A stretch of DNA of 64,000 bases from NCBI GenBank assembly GCA_028095005.1, contig CM051462.1, positions 172,369,955 through 172,433,954 on the forward strand, given 5' to 3'. The notes beneath the pieces are model-generated. The model made no database searches and was not told the origin of the DNA. It saw only the letters and a program-made list of their open reading frames with translations. A program made the position numbers and the translations under genes. Of the stretch, positions 10,799-22,299 are shown piece after piece; position 1 is the first letter of the stretch; the number at the start of each line of letters is the position of its first letter. This stretch comes from Rhynchospora pubera. Lineage: Eukaryota; Streptophyta; Magnoliopsida; Poales; Cyperaceae.

Positions 10799-11830
10799 GT
10801 TTTAACCTCTAAACCTCCCTAAATTCTAAGTTTCAACTCTCGTTTCTTGGCTTAAGTTTTAGGGTTTGCTTTAACTATTCGGTAGGATATCCTAGATCTC
10901 TCGATCTTAGGAGGAAATAAAAATTTCAGCTAAGTTCCAGTTTCACCTTTTGGGTATACTAACTATCATATGGTATGGGAATACAAATCGTCTTGAAATT
11001 AGGGTTCTATTTGCTTATCTACGAGGTCAGGCCTAACCAAGTGAGCAAATCTTCAAAACAATTCAATTCATATCCTCAATTCAAGCAATTTAACTCAAGT
11101 AAAGCAAAGCAACTCAGAAAAATTAGAAAACTAGATTAAACTTCATAAATCTACCAAGTCATGGTTCTCTACAATTGCCCCTAAACTAAACTACTCACTA
11201 CAAGTCATATTAATCATAAAGACAACATGTTTCAACAAACTAAACATCAAAAGACATGAAATAGAGAAAGATTACAACAAAGAACTAAAGTAAACACTTT
11301 CAGCTTGAATCCTGGCGGGGTCGACAGGTTCTTGGCGGGTCGACAGGATGCAGGCTGGGTGCGATTTCTGCTAACTCTTCTTGAATCTTGCTGCAAAATC
11401 TGACTTTTTCTTTCTGGTGCTCTTCCACATGATTAAATAGACTTCAAGGACGATTCCCATACGTGGAGATCATGTCTGGTTCTTCCGAAAATAGGAAACA
11501 CGCTCTGCCAGAAATAATATCTCCAAATCGGACATATCTGTTTGAGTCTGGCGGGGTCGCCAGAATAGGGGCCTTGTCTGGTTTGACCCTGTTCCTTTGC
11601 TCCAGTCGCTTGGATCTTGACTTGCTCCGTTTGAACTCTGCCAGGGCCCCAATTTTACACTAAATCGTGATTGAACATGAAATTAACAAAGGGCAAATAG
11701 CAGTACCACATTTCTAACCTAAATTGCATTAAAAATTTAACTAAAACTCAAACATTTAATTAAAATTAAGGCCTAAAAGAGTTGAATATTTATATGTGAA
11801 ACCCGCCTATCAACTTATATGCCAAGTGTG
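10799..11830. repeat. Right half of the old repeat split by the Copia insertion
   Basis: The sequence resumes across the GTTTT target site. It contains further GGCGGGGTCGACAG-type motifs (11313-11350, 11551-11563). It is non-coding, and short ORFs such as 11463-11663 have no recognisable domain. It ends near a TATATGTGAAACCCGCC phrase at about 11791. Confidence 0.4.
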
Positions 11831-14329
11831 AAGATAAAATTGCAGCATAAGTTATAATAATAATAATTTTAGTCAATTTTTTTCAATGATGAATGTATTT
11901 TTAACTAGCACCAGGATATTATTATTTTGCAAGATTAAAGATTTTTTCCAAAAGAATTGTTATGTCACAATAATGTTTATATATACATGGTGATGATTTC
12001 CGACTGAATTTGTTCTTCTAGGGCGTAACTAATTTCTTAGTGTATGTTCTTCTTTTCAATTTTTTCAATTATATATATCTTAATTTCCTTTCCATTTTAA
12101 CTGTAGAAATTAAATAATCAATTCATTGAATTGCAGGATATGACTTACACGAGCAATAATAGATGGTATGATCTCATTGTCCATATGTGATTGATAGAAT
12201 TGGTTTCTTCTTTTCCTTTTACTTATCTTCCTTTGCTTTGTCGGAAGATAGAAATGAAAGTTTGATTGAGTTTGTTGGGAAGCTCCTGAATTATAGTGCG
12301 CTTAGTGCTCCATAGGTTGTTAATTGGGTTTCTTTTGTTGTTTATTTTCACTTTTTCAGTTTTTCTACATTTGTTTATTTTTGTTTTAAACTTTTTTGGG
12401 ATGGTAATTTTTGCCCACTTTTACCATGATGGCTTGTGCCTAATATTTTATGTAAATAAATTTGAAATCTAGATCGTGGTCTGTTCCAATTTGTTGTGTT
12501 ACAAGAACAAATGAAGGAACAGATCGAAAGAATTATAAGCGTCAATTATTAGTATTTATAATTACTTTTCTCCGTTTTCTTCTGAATCAGTATCAAATTC
12601 TCAATACAGGTAGTGTTATATTAATGTCAGTAGGTCGTTCTGTATTTAAAGCATGCATGTTTACTAACATTCATCCCAGCTGAAACACGATCCCAATTAA
12701 AGGGTATACTTCAAGGATAGGAATTGATCAATACCTAAAGCACAATAGCATGATAAGGAATGACGGGAGGAAAAAGAAAAGCAACAAAGGACTGGAATGT
12801 AATAAAAGTACATGCCATAATACCAAGTGTTTATGGCAACCTCCTGTTTAATATAATCATGTAAAGAACTATTACGTGAGAGTGAGACGCAAGGAAGTTA
12901 TTTTACCGATGGTAGTTCAACGTTTTTTTAGCTACCACTCTAGTAAAGAATTGAAATAATGATTATGCGGGTTGAAAACATCTCTTATTGACATTGAAAT
13001 TATTGATATAATCATGGTAACGAACTGTTGAATTTTTTTTGTCCTTGGGGACTCTAATTGTTATTTTTAACTTTTTTTTTTCTTTTTTACTGTTTTCACT
13101 CCTGCTTGTAATCTGTATAACTCTTTAATTTATATTTTATTTCAAGTTTTCAACTTAATTAATATAATGTGTTGGTACTTGCCACCTCCAGCCGGATTTT
13201 GAACCTATGATCTTTCACTCAAGATGCATTGCTCTGTAAAATTATAAGCATATTGTGTCATGCGTAAAGTTATGCCTGATTAGGTAGATGCCCATAGTTA
13301 GTTTTTGATCATTTTCATTTCTTGGGTTGAGTCAGGTTCAAGTTTGGATTTAATTCATTTAAGTCAAGAGTTTATTAATTAACTCTAACAGCTGGGAAGG
13401 TCATTTTCTTTGCCTTTCTTCTGCAATTTTCGGATGACTGATCCATGACCTGTTTTCTTATTTTGGTTTTTGCGTTGTATTCATGTTAGTCGTTTGTTTG
13501 TTTTTTTTTCCTTTTTCTTTTTTTTTTTAATTTAGCTTCTAGCTAAATTTTGTACCTTTTTTATGATATTATTTAAATAGAAAGATGCGGGCTCTGACCC
13601 CCACTTTTGTTAAAAAAAAAGGGTTCAGCTTTATCCCCAAAGGGAAAAAAAAGAAAAAAAACTATGTTCGGTAGTTAATCACTCAATTTTTATCGCTCAC
13701 AGTAATACAAAATTGATTATGTATAGTATTTTGTCAATGTCAACGAACTTCCAATTAGTCAATGCTCATACTACATGAAAAATAAGATAAGTTTAGGTTG
13801 ATTTTCTTTGTAATGGTAAAGTACGTGGATATGAAATTGGAGAACGGCTGGCCCAATGAGCAGCGTTAGATTCTGACCCTTGAATTTTGAATTAGTTTAT
13901 TAAAATGAAAAAGGCAAAAGTTATGGTACTTTTAATCCCGAAAGAAAAGAAATCTTTGAGTAAGATATTGTCTTTGTCAGCATAACGCACCAGCTTGTAA
14001 GACAATCAGTCGGTGCACAGCCTTCATCATTTATTATAAGAAGAGATTTCATTGCTATTCTTTCTCAAAGCCTACGCTGCTTTGACCTGGATTTATTGCC
14101 ATTCACCGGGATCACATATATAAAAATCTGGGATTAATCAAGATCAATCAAATACCAAGAAGTAATAAAAAGATTTGTGGCATCAGGGGATGCACGCCAG
14201 CTTTTAGTATATTAATTAATTCGGTGCTTGCACTACATCCATTTGTAGCCTTTCTGCCACCAACAACCTCAATGGAAATATTTTTAAAAAAATGGTTGTG
14301 TTACAACTAAACTTGCACACAGAATTTAT
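11831..14329. other. Intergenic stretch, no feature recognised
   Basis: AT-rich sequence with T-runs (13500-13540, 13040-13090) and short ORFs without domain signals. It is the region downstream of the minus-strand SLAH gene. No tRNA, rRNA or transposon end was found. Confidence 0.5.
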
Positions 14330-17300
14330 TTACACTATTAAAGTATTAATCACATTTGGTTTGCGCTTGCCTGATCTACGCATGATCAGAGAACAGGAGA
14401 ATGGATCATCATGTGGCAGTAAATCATTTGTTCTGATAGCAGTTAACAGCATCAAAATCAGTGTTACTATGACTGACAATACTGATAAAATGAGCATGAG
14501 CAGAGTCGTAATCTCGCCTTTGACCTCCTGCGCATATTCAGTTGCAGCAAGTGCAAGCACAGTAAGTGGGAAGGAGTAGGCCCACCATGCCACACTGAAC
14601 CGTCTCATCGATCTCCTGAACAAGCTTGGTCTAGAGATCTACACTCAAATAATGAACGGAATGTTGTTATTTGATAAATAAGGCCGAAAACAAATTTTGT
14701 TCAACTCCATTAATTAAAAGATGACACTTAATTTCTCTACAGTAATTTTCTTGTTTGTGTTTTACACGAAATCAGTTGTGCTTTTGGTTATATGTTTGTG
14801 GAGGTGGGACTAGCTAGATTGTGGTTGTATTCAATTTGCAAGTTGATTATGAATCATTTGACACTAAATTTGTGGAATACTAGAATTAGTAGATCGAGTA
14901 ACAATTACTCTAATGCCATTCTTAGTTTCAAATAAAAAAGGACATCAATTGTTTTTTGATGTTATAAATGAGAACTTCCTTTATTATTTTTTCCCCCTTC
15001 AGCTTCTATGATGAGATACACCAAGCTCTACTCTGTTTGCAAGAAATTAAACGGCACTGGATGGCTAAAAATCTTAACACTAATTACACATTCACATACA
15101 ACTTACAACAAGGGTATAGTTATATGAAGGAAAAATTAGCTGTATACCCCTCTAATCATAGCCAATTGGAAATATCTCCTTCTAATCTTTAAATTTAGAA
15201 ATATCACTCTCTAATCATGGTTGCTTCATATATTTATCCTTTTCATTAACTATAACGGTTTTTTAATTCTGAAGAATCATTTGTATAAATTTTTGACAGA
15301 AGTACCCTCATCCCCTCTAACGTTTGAGCTTCCCGTTATTTTTTCTTGAGTAAATCATAAATTGTAAAATGGGAAAGGAAACAAATTCCTTTCTCCTTCC
15401 TTGCATCCCCTTTCTCAATCTATCGGTAAAGGAAACAAATTTATTTCTATTGAAAATCACTGAAAAAAGCTTCTAAACACATTGCTGGAGCAAGTACCAG
15501 AAGGAATCTCTTCTCATCCATCGCCGATTAGTTAAGTATTACTTTTAATCTCAACACCATCTCACCATCTTTTATTGGCATTACATTGATGATCATATGT
15601 TTCAATCTCAACACCATCTTTTATGAAGTGATTTAATATCAATTTTGATCTTTAGAAGAAACAGATAGAGAGAGCACACCATTGCATCACAATCATAAAT
15701 GTCACCCGAGTAAAATTAATTTACTTGACTAAATTTGATAATATACTTGCATGTTACATAATATATGTAATTGAAAATCTTGAGTTAGGTCTCAAGTTAG
15801 GGAGCACTAGATATCACATATTTCTTTTCCATTTTAGAATTTATGGTTGTGTTTGGATGAGCATAGGAATAAGGAAATAACTTCTTCATACTCCCAAATT
15901 TATTATAAACAATCCAAACTCTTCACAAAGCTACACACTTCCCAATACTTCTTCCCTTATTCCTCTTATTCCCACACCATCCAAACGGAGCCTATTATGA
16001 TTTACTCAAGAAAAAATAGCGGGAAGCTCAAGCGTTAGAGGGGCTAAGGGTACTTCTGTCCAAAATTTATAAAAATGATTTTTCAGAATTAAAAAACCGT
16101 TATATTTAATGAAAAGGGTAAATACATGAAGCAATCATGATTAGAGGGGGATATTTCCAATTGACTATGATTAGATAGGTATATGGCTAATTTTCTCTTA
16201 TGATGAATATTAGCAAACAGGTCTTGAATGAAAGTTGTTTTTTCTTATTTAGAACGAACTTTTATTTGTTGGTAAGAAATTACTCTATTATTGTGTGTGT
16301 GTGTGTCTAATATATTTTTTCAAACTTTATAAGTTGCGATAATCGAGGTTTATTTAATGGACGGCCCTTTAGTAAAATTACACTCACTATAGTGATCAAT
16401 CGATCTCTTAGATATAACAATTTGTTTATTTTATTTTCTAAATTTGACTTGATGAATGAATTGTAGTCAATATGAGGTTTTCATTTTGACTAAATAATAT
16501 ATTATTTCTGTGGTTCTTTATTGCCATCTTGTATTTGCAGATAAAACTTTTGCATATACACTTGATGTTCTAATCGTTAAATTTTAAACAGAACAGTATA
16601 ATATGCATCGGACAGTAAGCAGCGAGAAGTATGAGGCCTACAAGCTCATGCTTACGCAACCCAAGTTACTCCAGAAATTACGGAACTAACTACCAATTTT
16701 TGTCAACTCCATTACATAACATATATGGTATAGTGAGTATTTACGTTAAGCAAAGAGCAAAGTGTACATGGCAAATTAAAGTAGGTGCTTTAATTCACAG
16801 AGTTCGTACAAATTTCCCCGTACTCTACCATATCTAAGTTGAAAAAAGGTATATAAATTAGAAAATGTTGTGACCGAAGATGGCTCAAAAGTTAAAAAGT
16901 AAGAGGCATTTTAAATTTTAAAGCAAGAAAGGGATCTAAAACTAATTAATCTTGATGTTTCAATATGAATCAAAATTTAATAACTACTAATAAACACCAA
17001 TGGGATGTTAAATCTTGTTGAAGATCCATGAACTAATTAATAAGGGGACTCACCAATGAAGCAAAGAGGAAGAGCGAAAGAAAGAAAAGCATCTTGCAAG
17101 AGGTATCAAATCTTGAAACAATTGAGCACCAAGCGAGACTCGCCATACTCGGTGCAGCAAAGAAGAGAAAAAACACCGGCCTCATCGTGGCTGGGAGAGA
17201 GTCGCTGCCCAGAAACCGCTGGTACAGAGTCACAAGCAACACAGCATAGTGTACCATGCCGAAATGGCAAATAGGCACAGTGCACTCTCCCTTCTTCCCA

Positions 17301-18220
17301 TTTCTGCAGCTACTCTGGCACTGACAAGGTTCCCAATAACAGATATATGGCTTGTGGGGTTCGCCACCATTGACAGAAATTTCTTCCCTTTAGTGAACCA
17401 CTGACCATAGATCTTGATATCAAGAGCTATGATCGGGAGGGACAAGACCCACCAAAGAAATGGGTACCCTACATCATGGGGCCTGAGGAAAGGAGCGGAT
17501 TGGAGGAGTAGGAGCCCCGAGATCCACGGCGCGAAGAGGTAGTTCATTCCAACATGATGTTGGAACTCAGCACGTAATGATTCAAAGCGTGTCATGCATC
17601 GGGCTATGTACAGTAGGCAGATGATAAGAAGCAAAAGTAATGCCAGTGACCTGGACACCAAATCATCTCGTCTTAAGAATTCGTCATTATTTTTTGGAAA
17701 AGAATAAAGACACCTTTAACTGGGAAAAAAAAACTGTACTTCATATATAATTCTGAGAATTTTAATTGACATTGCTAATACATTTCGTATTTTATTTCCT
17801 AAAATGTATATATATCTGGGGCAATTATATTAATTGTTTCATTCAAATCCAAAAAGCATGTGAAGATTTTATTCTTGTGATATATAAGCTTAAGGCAGTG
17901 CAAACAATTGTAATTATTCCATATATATAGAAGTTTTGGAGAGACCAGAGGAGGATGAAAGCCGTGGAGGGGACAACATGCACGAAAGGCCGAGGCACAT
18001 GTCCATCGGTGCTTGGTACGCTCAGTGTCTTCCAAAGCAATGCTTGGCCGCACAAAGCAAAGCTGATTCGGAAGTAACCAGCATGGAATTTTGTCAAGAG
18101 AGAGAGCCGGAGACCAAAGGTCTCTTTGTTCAAATCATCTCTTTTAGTTTGGAGAACATTGTTGCCTTGGTAAGGTTTTGTGTTTTCATTTTGGCTATCT
18201 GTTTCCATGATTTCTTTCAT
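14330..18220 (-). CDS. S-type anion channel, SLAH1/SLAH4-like, with a frameshift in exon 2
   Basis: The SLAC1/SLAH (TDT transporter) family moves chloride and nitrate across the plasma membrane. Three exons fit GT-AG introns and phase: 18220-17946, 17650-17054 and 14638-14330. They give about 392 residues, close to Arabidopsis SLAH1. Signature segments are present in order: FHAGYFRIS near the N terminus, LYGQWF-like IYGQWF, the MANPTSH stretch, VTLYQRF, FFLFFAAPSMASLAW and VAWWAYSFPLT. As in SLAH1 there is no long cytosolic N-terminal domain. The middle exon has two extra bases (17261-17262, between codons for an ALCLFAI stretch and GMVHYAV). Exon 2 is 597 bp where 595 would keep phase, so translation would hit a stop shortly after. 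Either the gene is a fresh pseudogene or the assembly has an error; both flanks look well conserved. Intron 2 is 2.4 kb because of a transposon insertion. Confidence 0.88.
15129..16197. mobile_element. Non-autonomous TIR element in SLAH intron 2, MULE-like
   Basis: Two long inverted arms, 15129-15359 and about 15995-16197, match closely when one is reverse-complemented. The left arm has about 30 extra bases. The flanks TTATATGAA (15120-15128) and TTATGATGAA (16198-16207) look like a 9-bp duplication with one indel. Long arms plus a 9-bp target site suggest a Mutator-like element. No transposase is encoded. The centre includes a nested MITE (15845-15992). Confidence 0.65.
15845..15992. mobile_element. 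MITE, GTTTGGAT family copy 1
   Basis: 148 bp with imperfect terminal repeats ending in GTTTGGATG/CATCCAAAC, flanked by TAT at 15842-15844 and 15993-15995. It shares an AACAATCCAAACTCTTCAC core with four other copies in the window. It is nested inside the MULE-like element. The 3-bp target duplication and the G-rich ends resemble Tourist (PIF/Harbinger) MITEs; that class is inference. Confidence 0.7.
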
Positions 18221-19639
18221 TCACAGAATACAGATCTATTATGAATGACAGTGAGGTAATGAAGTTTGGTGAATGTAGGTGAGGAGTTACTTATAGTGAG
18301 TTGTCGCTATTTACTTTTTATTTGAGACTTCCTTTTTTCATTTTTTTTTCATAAGAATTTGGAAGTCTTATAAACTAGTATTGACCGAGTGAAAATAAAT
18401 ACGAGGAAAGGTCTTTTTGAAAAAAAAAATTGCATCTCAACCACACTGTTATGTAATTCCAGCTGTAAAATTTTTATTTTGATTACATATAATACGATCG
18501 AAATTTTGTCTCTTACTAAAAGTAGGAAGAGTGCCCGAAGTTCGGAAAATTATAGAACTTGGTGTCATATTGGACGGGCCACTAATAGAAATAATGAACT
18601 TTATTAAAATGGGGGCATAATCAAAAAGTGTACACAAACTTATTATTATTCATCAGGCACTTTAGTACCAAGTTACCAACACTGTCCGTTGCAGAATGTA
18701 TACGTACACATGCTACATCTGGAGAAAGAAGCTGGTTCATTAGTAATAAAGAACCAATAGAGCACAAATTGTCTCAGCATGATTTTTTATTTACAAGCCC
18801 ATGGAGATACTGAAGTTTTAATTGGGTATAAACCTATATATCTACCTATTTCTATACAAATATAAATACAAAAAATCAGATACACCGTAACGGAAATGAT
18901 CGAATGTCTAGACTCTCTCGTTGGAGTTCGATTCTGCAATGCCTTGTTTTTCTCTATATATGCAGCCGGTACAACACCACTCAAATTAGGACTTGACGTC
19001 ACCTTCCATACTTCTAAGTGCCGATCACAACTCGTGTGTGTGGTCTGATTGCTCCGAACAGTTGGACGACTCCTCCCTCTAAAACCTTTCCTCTCTCTTT
19101 GGAATCGAGCTAATGGGGATTAAAAGGTGCAAGCAACCAGTAGGGAAGAGGTATCCAGAAACGATTAAGCAGCCAATAGGGAGCGAGCAAAGTAGGGAAA
19201 GAGATTTCGTGCAGTCAGAGGAGCCTAGCAAGAATTCTTCAAAGTTTTGGGACAACTCTAGCGCTGCACGATTATTGACGCGCCGCACAGGCGATTCATG
19301 AACGCATCTCCCATAGCACCCCAAACGACACCTTCCCACCCCTCTGACCTCGGCAACCGCCTCCATCCTCTCCTTACCACAAACAATTGAAAAGCCTAGG
19401 CGGGGAGGCCGCCACTGGCCCCGCCCCCCCCCCCGCCTCCCCTTCCTCTTTTCTTCCTTTTTCCATTGCTTTTGGATCAGTTTTTCCTTCGTCTTTTTCT
19501 CCGGCGACTTGGTGACCGGTGCCGATTTTGTATATCGGGCCGGCAATTACGGTGTGGTCGTGTGTGCGACTTTGGTGCGGTTGTCGACATGTAGAACAGT
19601 GTACCCATTGTTATGATGTGCTTGGCGATCCAATCGTGG
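18221..19639. other. Upstream region of the SLAH gene, nothing assigned
   Basis: It contains the presumed SLAH promoter (minus strand) and a GC-richer patch from about 19090. ORFs overlap on both strands there (19113-19301 plus; 19079-19546 minus, with a long Lys/Arg run), and neither shows a domain. A C-run lies at 19424-19434. Confidence 0.45.
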
Positions 19640-19925
19640 TGTGGGGGCGACAGTCGGGTGTAAGCGATGTTGTGCGGCTTGGCCATGACTGTGTTTCGAC
19701 AGCCAGGTGTTTGGGTGTGGTCGGCTATGTTGCGGCAGTCATTTGTTTGGATTTGGTCGGCAGTGTTGCGACAAGCATGTGTTTGGGTGTGGCCATGAAT
19801 GGTGCGATTGACAAACGTGGTTTGGCCATGGTTGTGTTTCGACAACCAGGTGTTTGGTTGTGGTCGGATATGTTGCAGCAACCATGTGTTTGGGTGTGGC
19901 CATGAATGGGTTGTGATAGCTGTGT
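19640..19925 (+). repeat. Degenerate minisatellite, period about 36 bp
   Basis: Units starting TGTTTGG recur at about 19709, 19744, 19780, 19818, 19851 and 19887. Each has a GTGTGGTCGG or GTGTGGCCATG follow-on. The array is G/T-rich on the plus strand. Open frames of over 100 codons on both strands here come from the repeat and are not taken as genes. Confidence 0.7.
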
Positions 19926-20465
19926 TTGGATGGTTGTTGAGGGTCATCAGAAGGTGTCGGTTCAGTTTAGGCTGGGTTACTTGAGTTTTTATTGGTACGA
20001 TCTTAGTACCGACTAGGTCGTAAACTTGTTGATAGTTTACACTAATTTGTAAACTTGTTAGGAGTTTATCTTGTTTTATTTTCATTCATACCAATATTAA
20101 GGTATGAGTTCCGAGTCCTTTTATAAACTTTCTTTTTTTAATGAAAATTGATAGTTTTTGCAAGCCCTAAAAAAACAGAGAGCCTAGCAAAATCGAACCG
20201 TAAAAATGGAAGCGACAAATTACAAAGGTAGAAAAATACAACACAGAAATAAGAGATATGCAAGATAGGAAATCATGTACGAAGAAGGTAAGGAGATCTC
20301 AGTGGAGGGGAAAGACGGAGATTGAACATTATTTTTTCAATTTGAAATGAAGTATGTATAATTTAAAAAAACATATTTGTATTTGTAATAAAAACAAGTT
20401 CAAGCTCGACTCATTTGTAGTCAAAATTAAATTAATATGACCATTTTATTAATATTTAAAGTCCA
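19926..20465. other. Intergenic, nothing recognised
   Basis: AT-rich sequence with no transposon end, RNA gene or credible coding stretch. Confidence 0.4.
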
Positions 20466-20831
20466 AGGCGTTTGGATCATCCTAGAATAAAATTAGGATT
20501 AGTTATTCGGAGTAAAAATTATTATTCCTAAACAATCAAACATTAGGATTAGTTATTTTTAATTGGTCCAATATCTAGAATAAATTTTTAATCCTAAGAT
20601 GTTTGGATATGTTTCTGAAACCGAATTAAAAGATGGTCCTAACTGCTTCTTAATCTACATTAACAAGATGATCCAAACTCACTAGGAATAAAAATGTATT
20701 CGGAATGTTGAACCACTTAAATATAGCACTTTAATCCTAAAAACTTATTCTTAATTATTTAGAAACAATACTTTTTTTTTCCTCCGAATAACTAATTCTA
20801 ATTTTAGTTTTAAACTATCCAAACGCATCCA
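20466..20831. mobile_element. MITE with inverted GCGTTTGGAT ends
   Basis: The left arm from about 20466 and the right arm ending about 20831 are inverted copies. Both read GCGTTTGGAT at the end and TTAGTTATTCGGAG further in. No coding. It is a longer, different element from the 150-bp GTTTGGAT family. The target duplication is unclear. Confidence 0.6.
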
Positions 20832-21143
20832 GAGAATTGAAAAAAAGGGAAAGGAATTAATGAAACGTATGTAGAAAAGTGAAATTTATATATATGCATG
20901 CGGCTTGAAAAACGAGTATTAGAATAGCCATGTCAATAACAATAGGGGTGGAGATGATCTATCCACGTCATTGTACGCATGCTTCAAATCATCAAATTAA
21001 ATATCTTAAGCGCTCAAAAAAAGCTGAAAATATTACAAAAAGAAGAAGAATTAATTAAAGAAACGGTAAAACCAAGGGAAAAGTGTAGTTACGACTTATG
21101 AAGAATTAATTAAAGCTAAAAATATATGTATGTGGGAGTCATG

Positions 21144-21416
21144 TTAATAACAATAGTTTGAGTGGTAGTCATGTTTCTCCAAATAGAACTTCTTGGCCCA
21201 TTTCTTGTCCTCCTTCACGGCGTTCAAAATTGCAAAGAGGCCTGATCGATCAGTTGACAATTGCCGAGTCACATCACAATGATCACATGATGAGAGCAAA
21301 AGATGCACTTTGGAGTGGGGAGGATCCAGCCCAGCTGACTTCTGCAAAACATTATCTTTATCTTTTTTTTTTTTCTTTCCCCAACTTGTATATACTTGTA
21401 CAATGAAATCGTCCAT
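21144..21416 (-). other. Exon-like ORF of unknown origin
   Basis: A minus-strand frame of 90 codons. Its last 67 or so codons (from about 21340 down) follow an acceptor-like TTTTGCAG and have coding-like composition rich in Lys, His and Asp, ending in TAA. It could be the final exon of a decayed gene. I do not recognise the family, and no upstream exon was found. Confidence 0.25.
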
Positions 21417-21745
21417 AAAAAATTGAATTGTTTTTTTTAAGAATTTTATTGCACCTAAACATCATACACAAACACATATACTCTTTTGAACTATTCTCCT
21501 TTTAGTTTTTTTTTGCCGGTTAACAAAATTAATAAAAGATAAAAATTATCATAAAATAACACACCCTTATTAAGTTGATGAAGATTCATCACCGAATAGT
21601 CGAATACCTTCAAAACAGGATTTAAGCATGGTAGCAATAGGGCTTTTATATTGTCCGTTAAGTTAGTGAAGCATAATAGAAGGAAGCCCATTAATATTTT
21701 GGGTCCTGTTAGTGAGCCCATTTTTTTCCCCTCTTATTATGATAA

Positions 21746-22041
21746 CTAGGGGTGTCAAATGTGCGAAACGTCCACGGAATAGGTCGGTTCTGTTTACGTT
21801 CTGTTCCAAACAACGAAATAGAAATATTTTCTGTTTTTGTTCCGTTTCATTAAACGGAACGAAAATTCTGTTATGTTTCAGTTTCATGTTCAATTTATAT
21901 TGTAATTTCTCATTTTATACGTTCCGTTTTTTTAAAACGGATTTCTGTTTCTAAAATGAAACTGATATACTATTCCGTTTTTGTTTTGTTTGGATAGAAC
22001 GAAATGGAACAATATTTAAAACGGCATGTATTGACAGGCCT
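21746..22041. mobile_element. Small hAT-like non-autonomous element
   Basis: The ends read CTAGGGGTGTCAA on the left and, inverted, AGGCCTGTCAATA on the right. The flanks TATGATAA (21738-21745) and AATGATAA (22042-22049) agree at 7 of 8 bases, the 8-bp duplication expected of hAT. The inside is filled with GTTCCGTTTC-type repeats and inverted counterparts. No transposase. Confidence 0.6.
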
Positions 22042-22299
22042 AATGATAACCATCGATGATGAAAATTGACCACTGCAATAGTATCGCCGTATGGATTTAT
22101 GGTGCCATTTGTATAGTTATAATTACAACTTTTAATCTTTTTAGTAGTTATCAGGTTGTACTTTGATGATGAATTATGAAACATTAAATTAATATTGTAT
22201 TGTATGATATTTGTAATCTCAAAAATACATAGTAAACAAAGCCCCACAAATATTTGTAAAACATTTGTCATAGAATTATAAGCAACATCAAGCATATGT

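Noticed and set aside
19477..20085. 202-codon minus ORF and 128-codon plus ORF
   Set aside because: Both run through the 36-bp minisatellite; openness is explained by the repeat, with repetitive His/Thr/Asn or Val/Gly/Cys composition.
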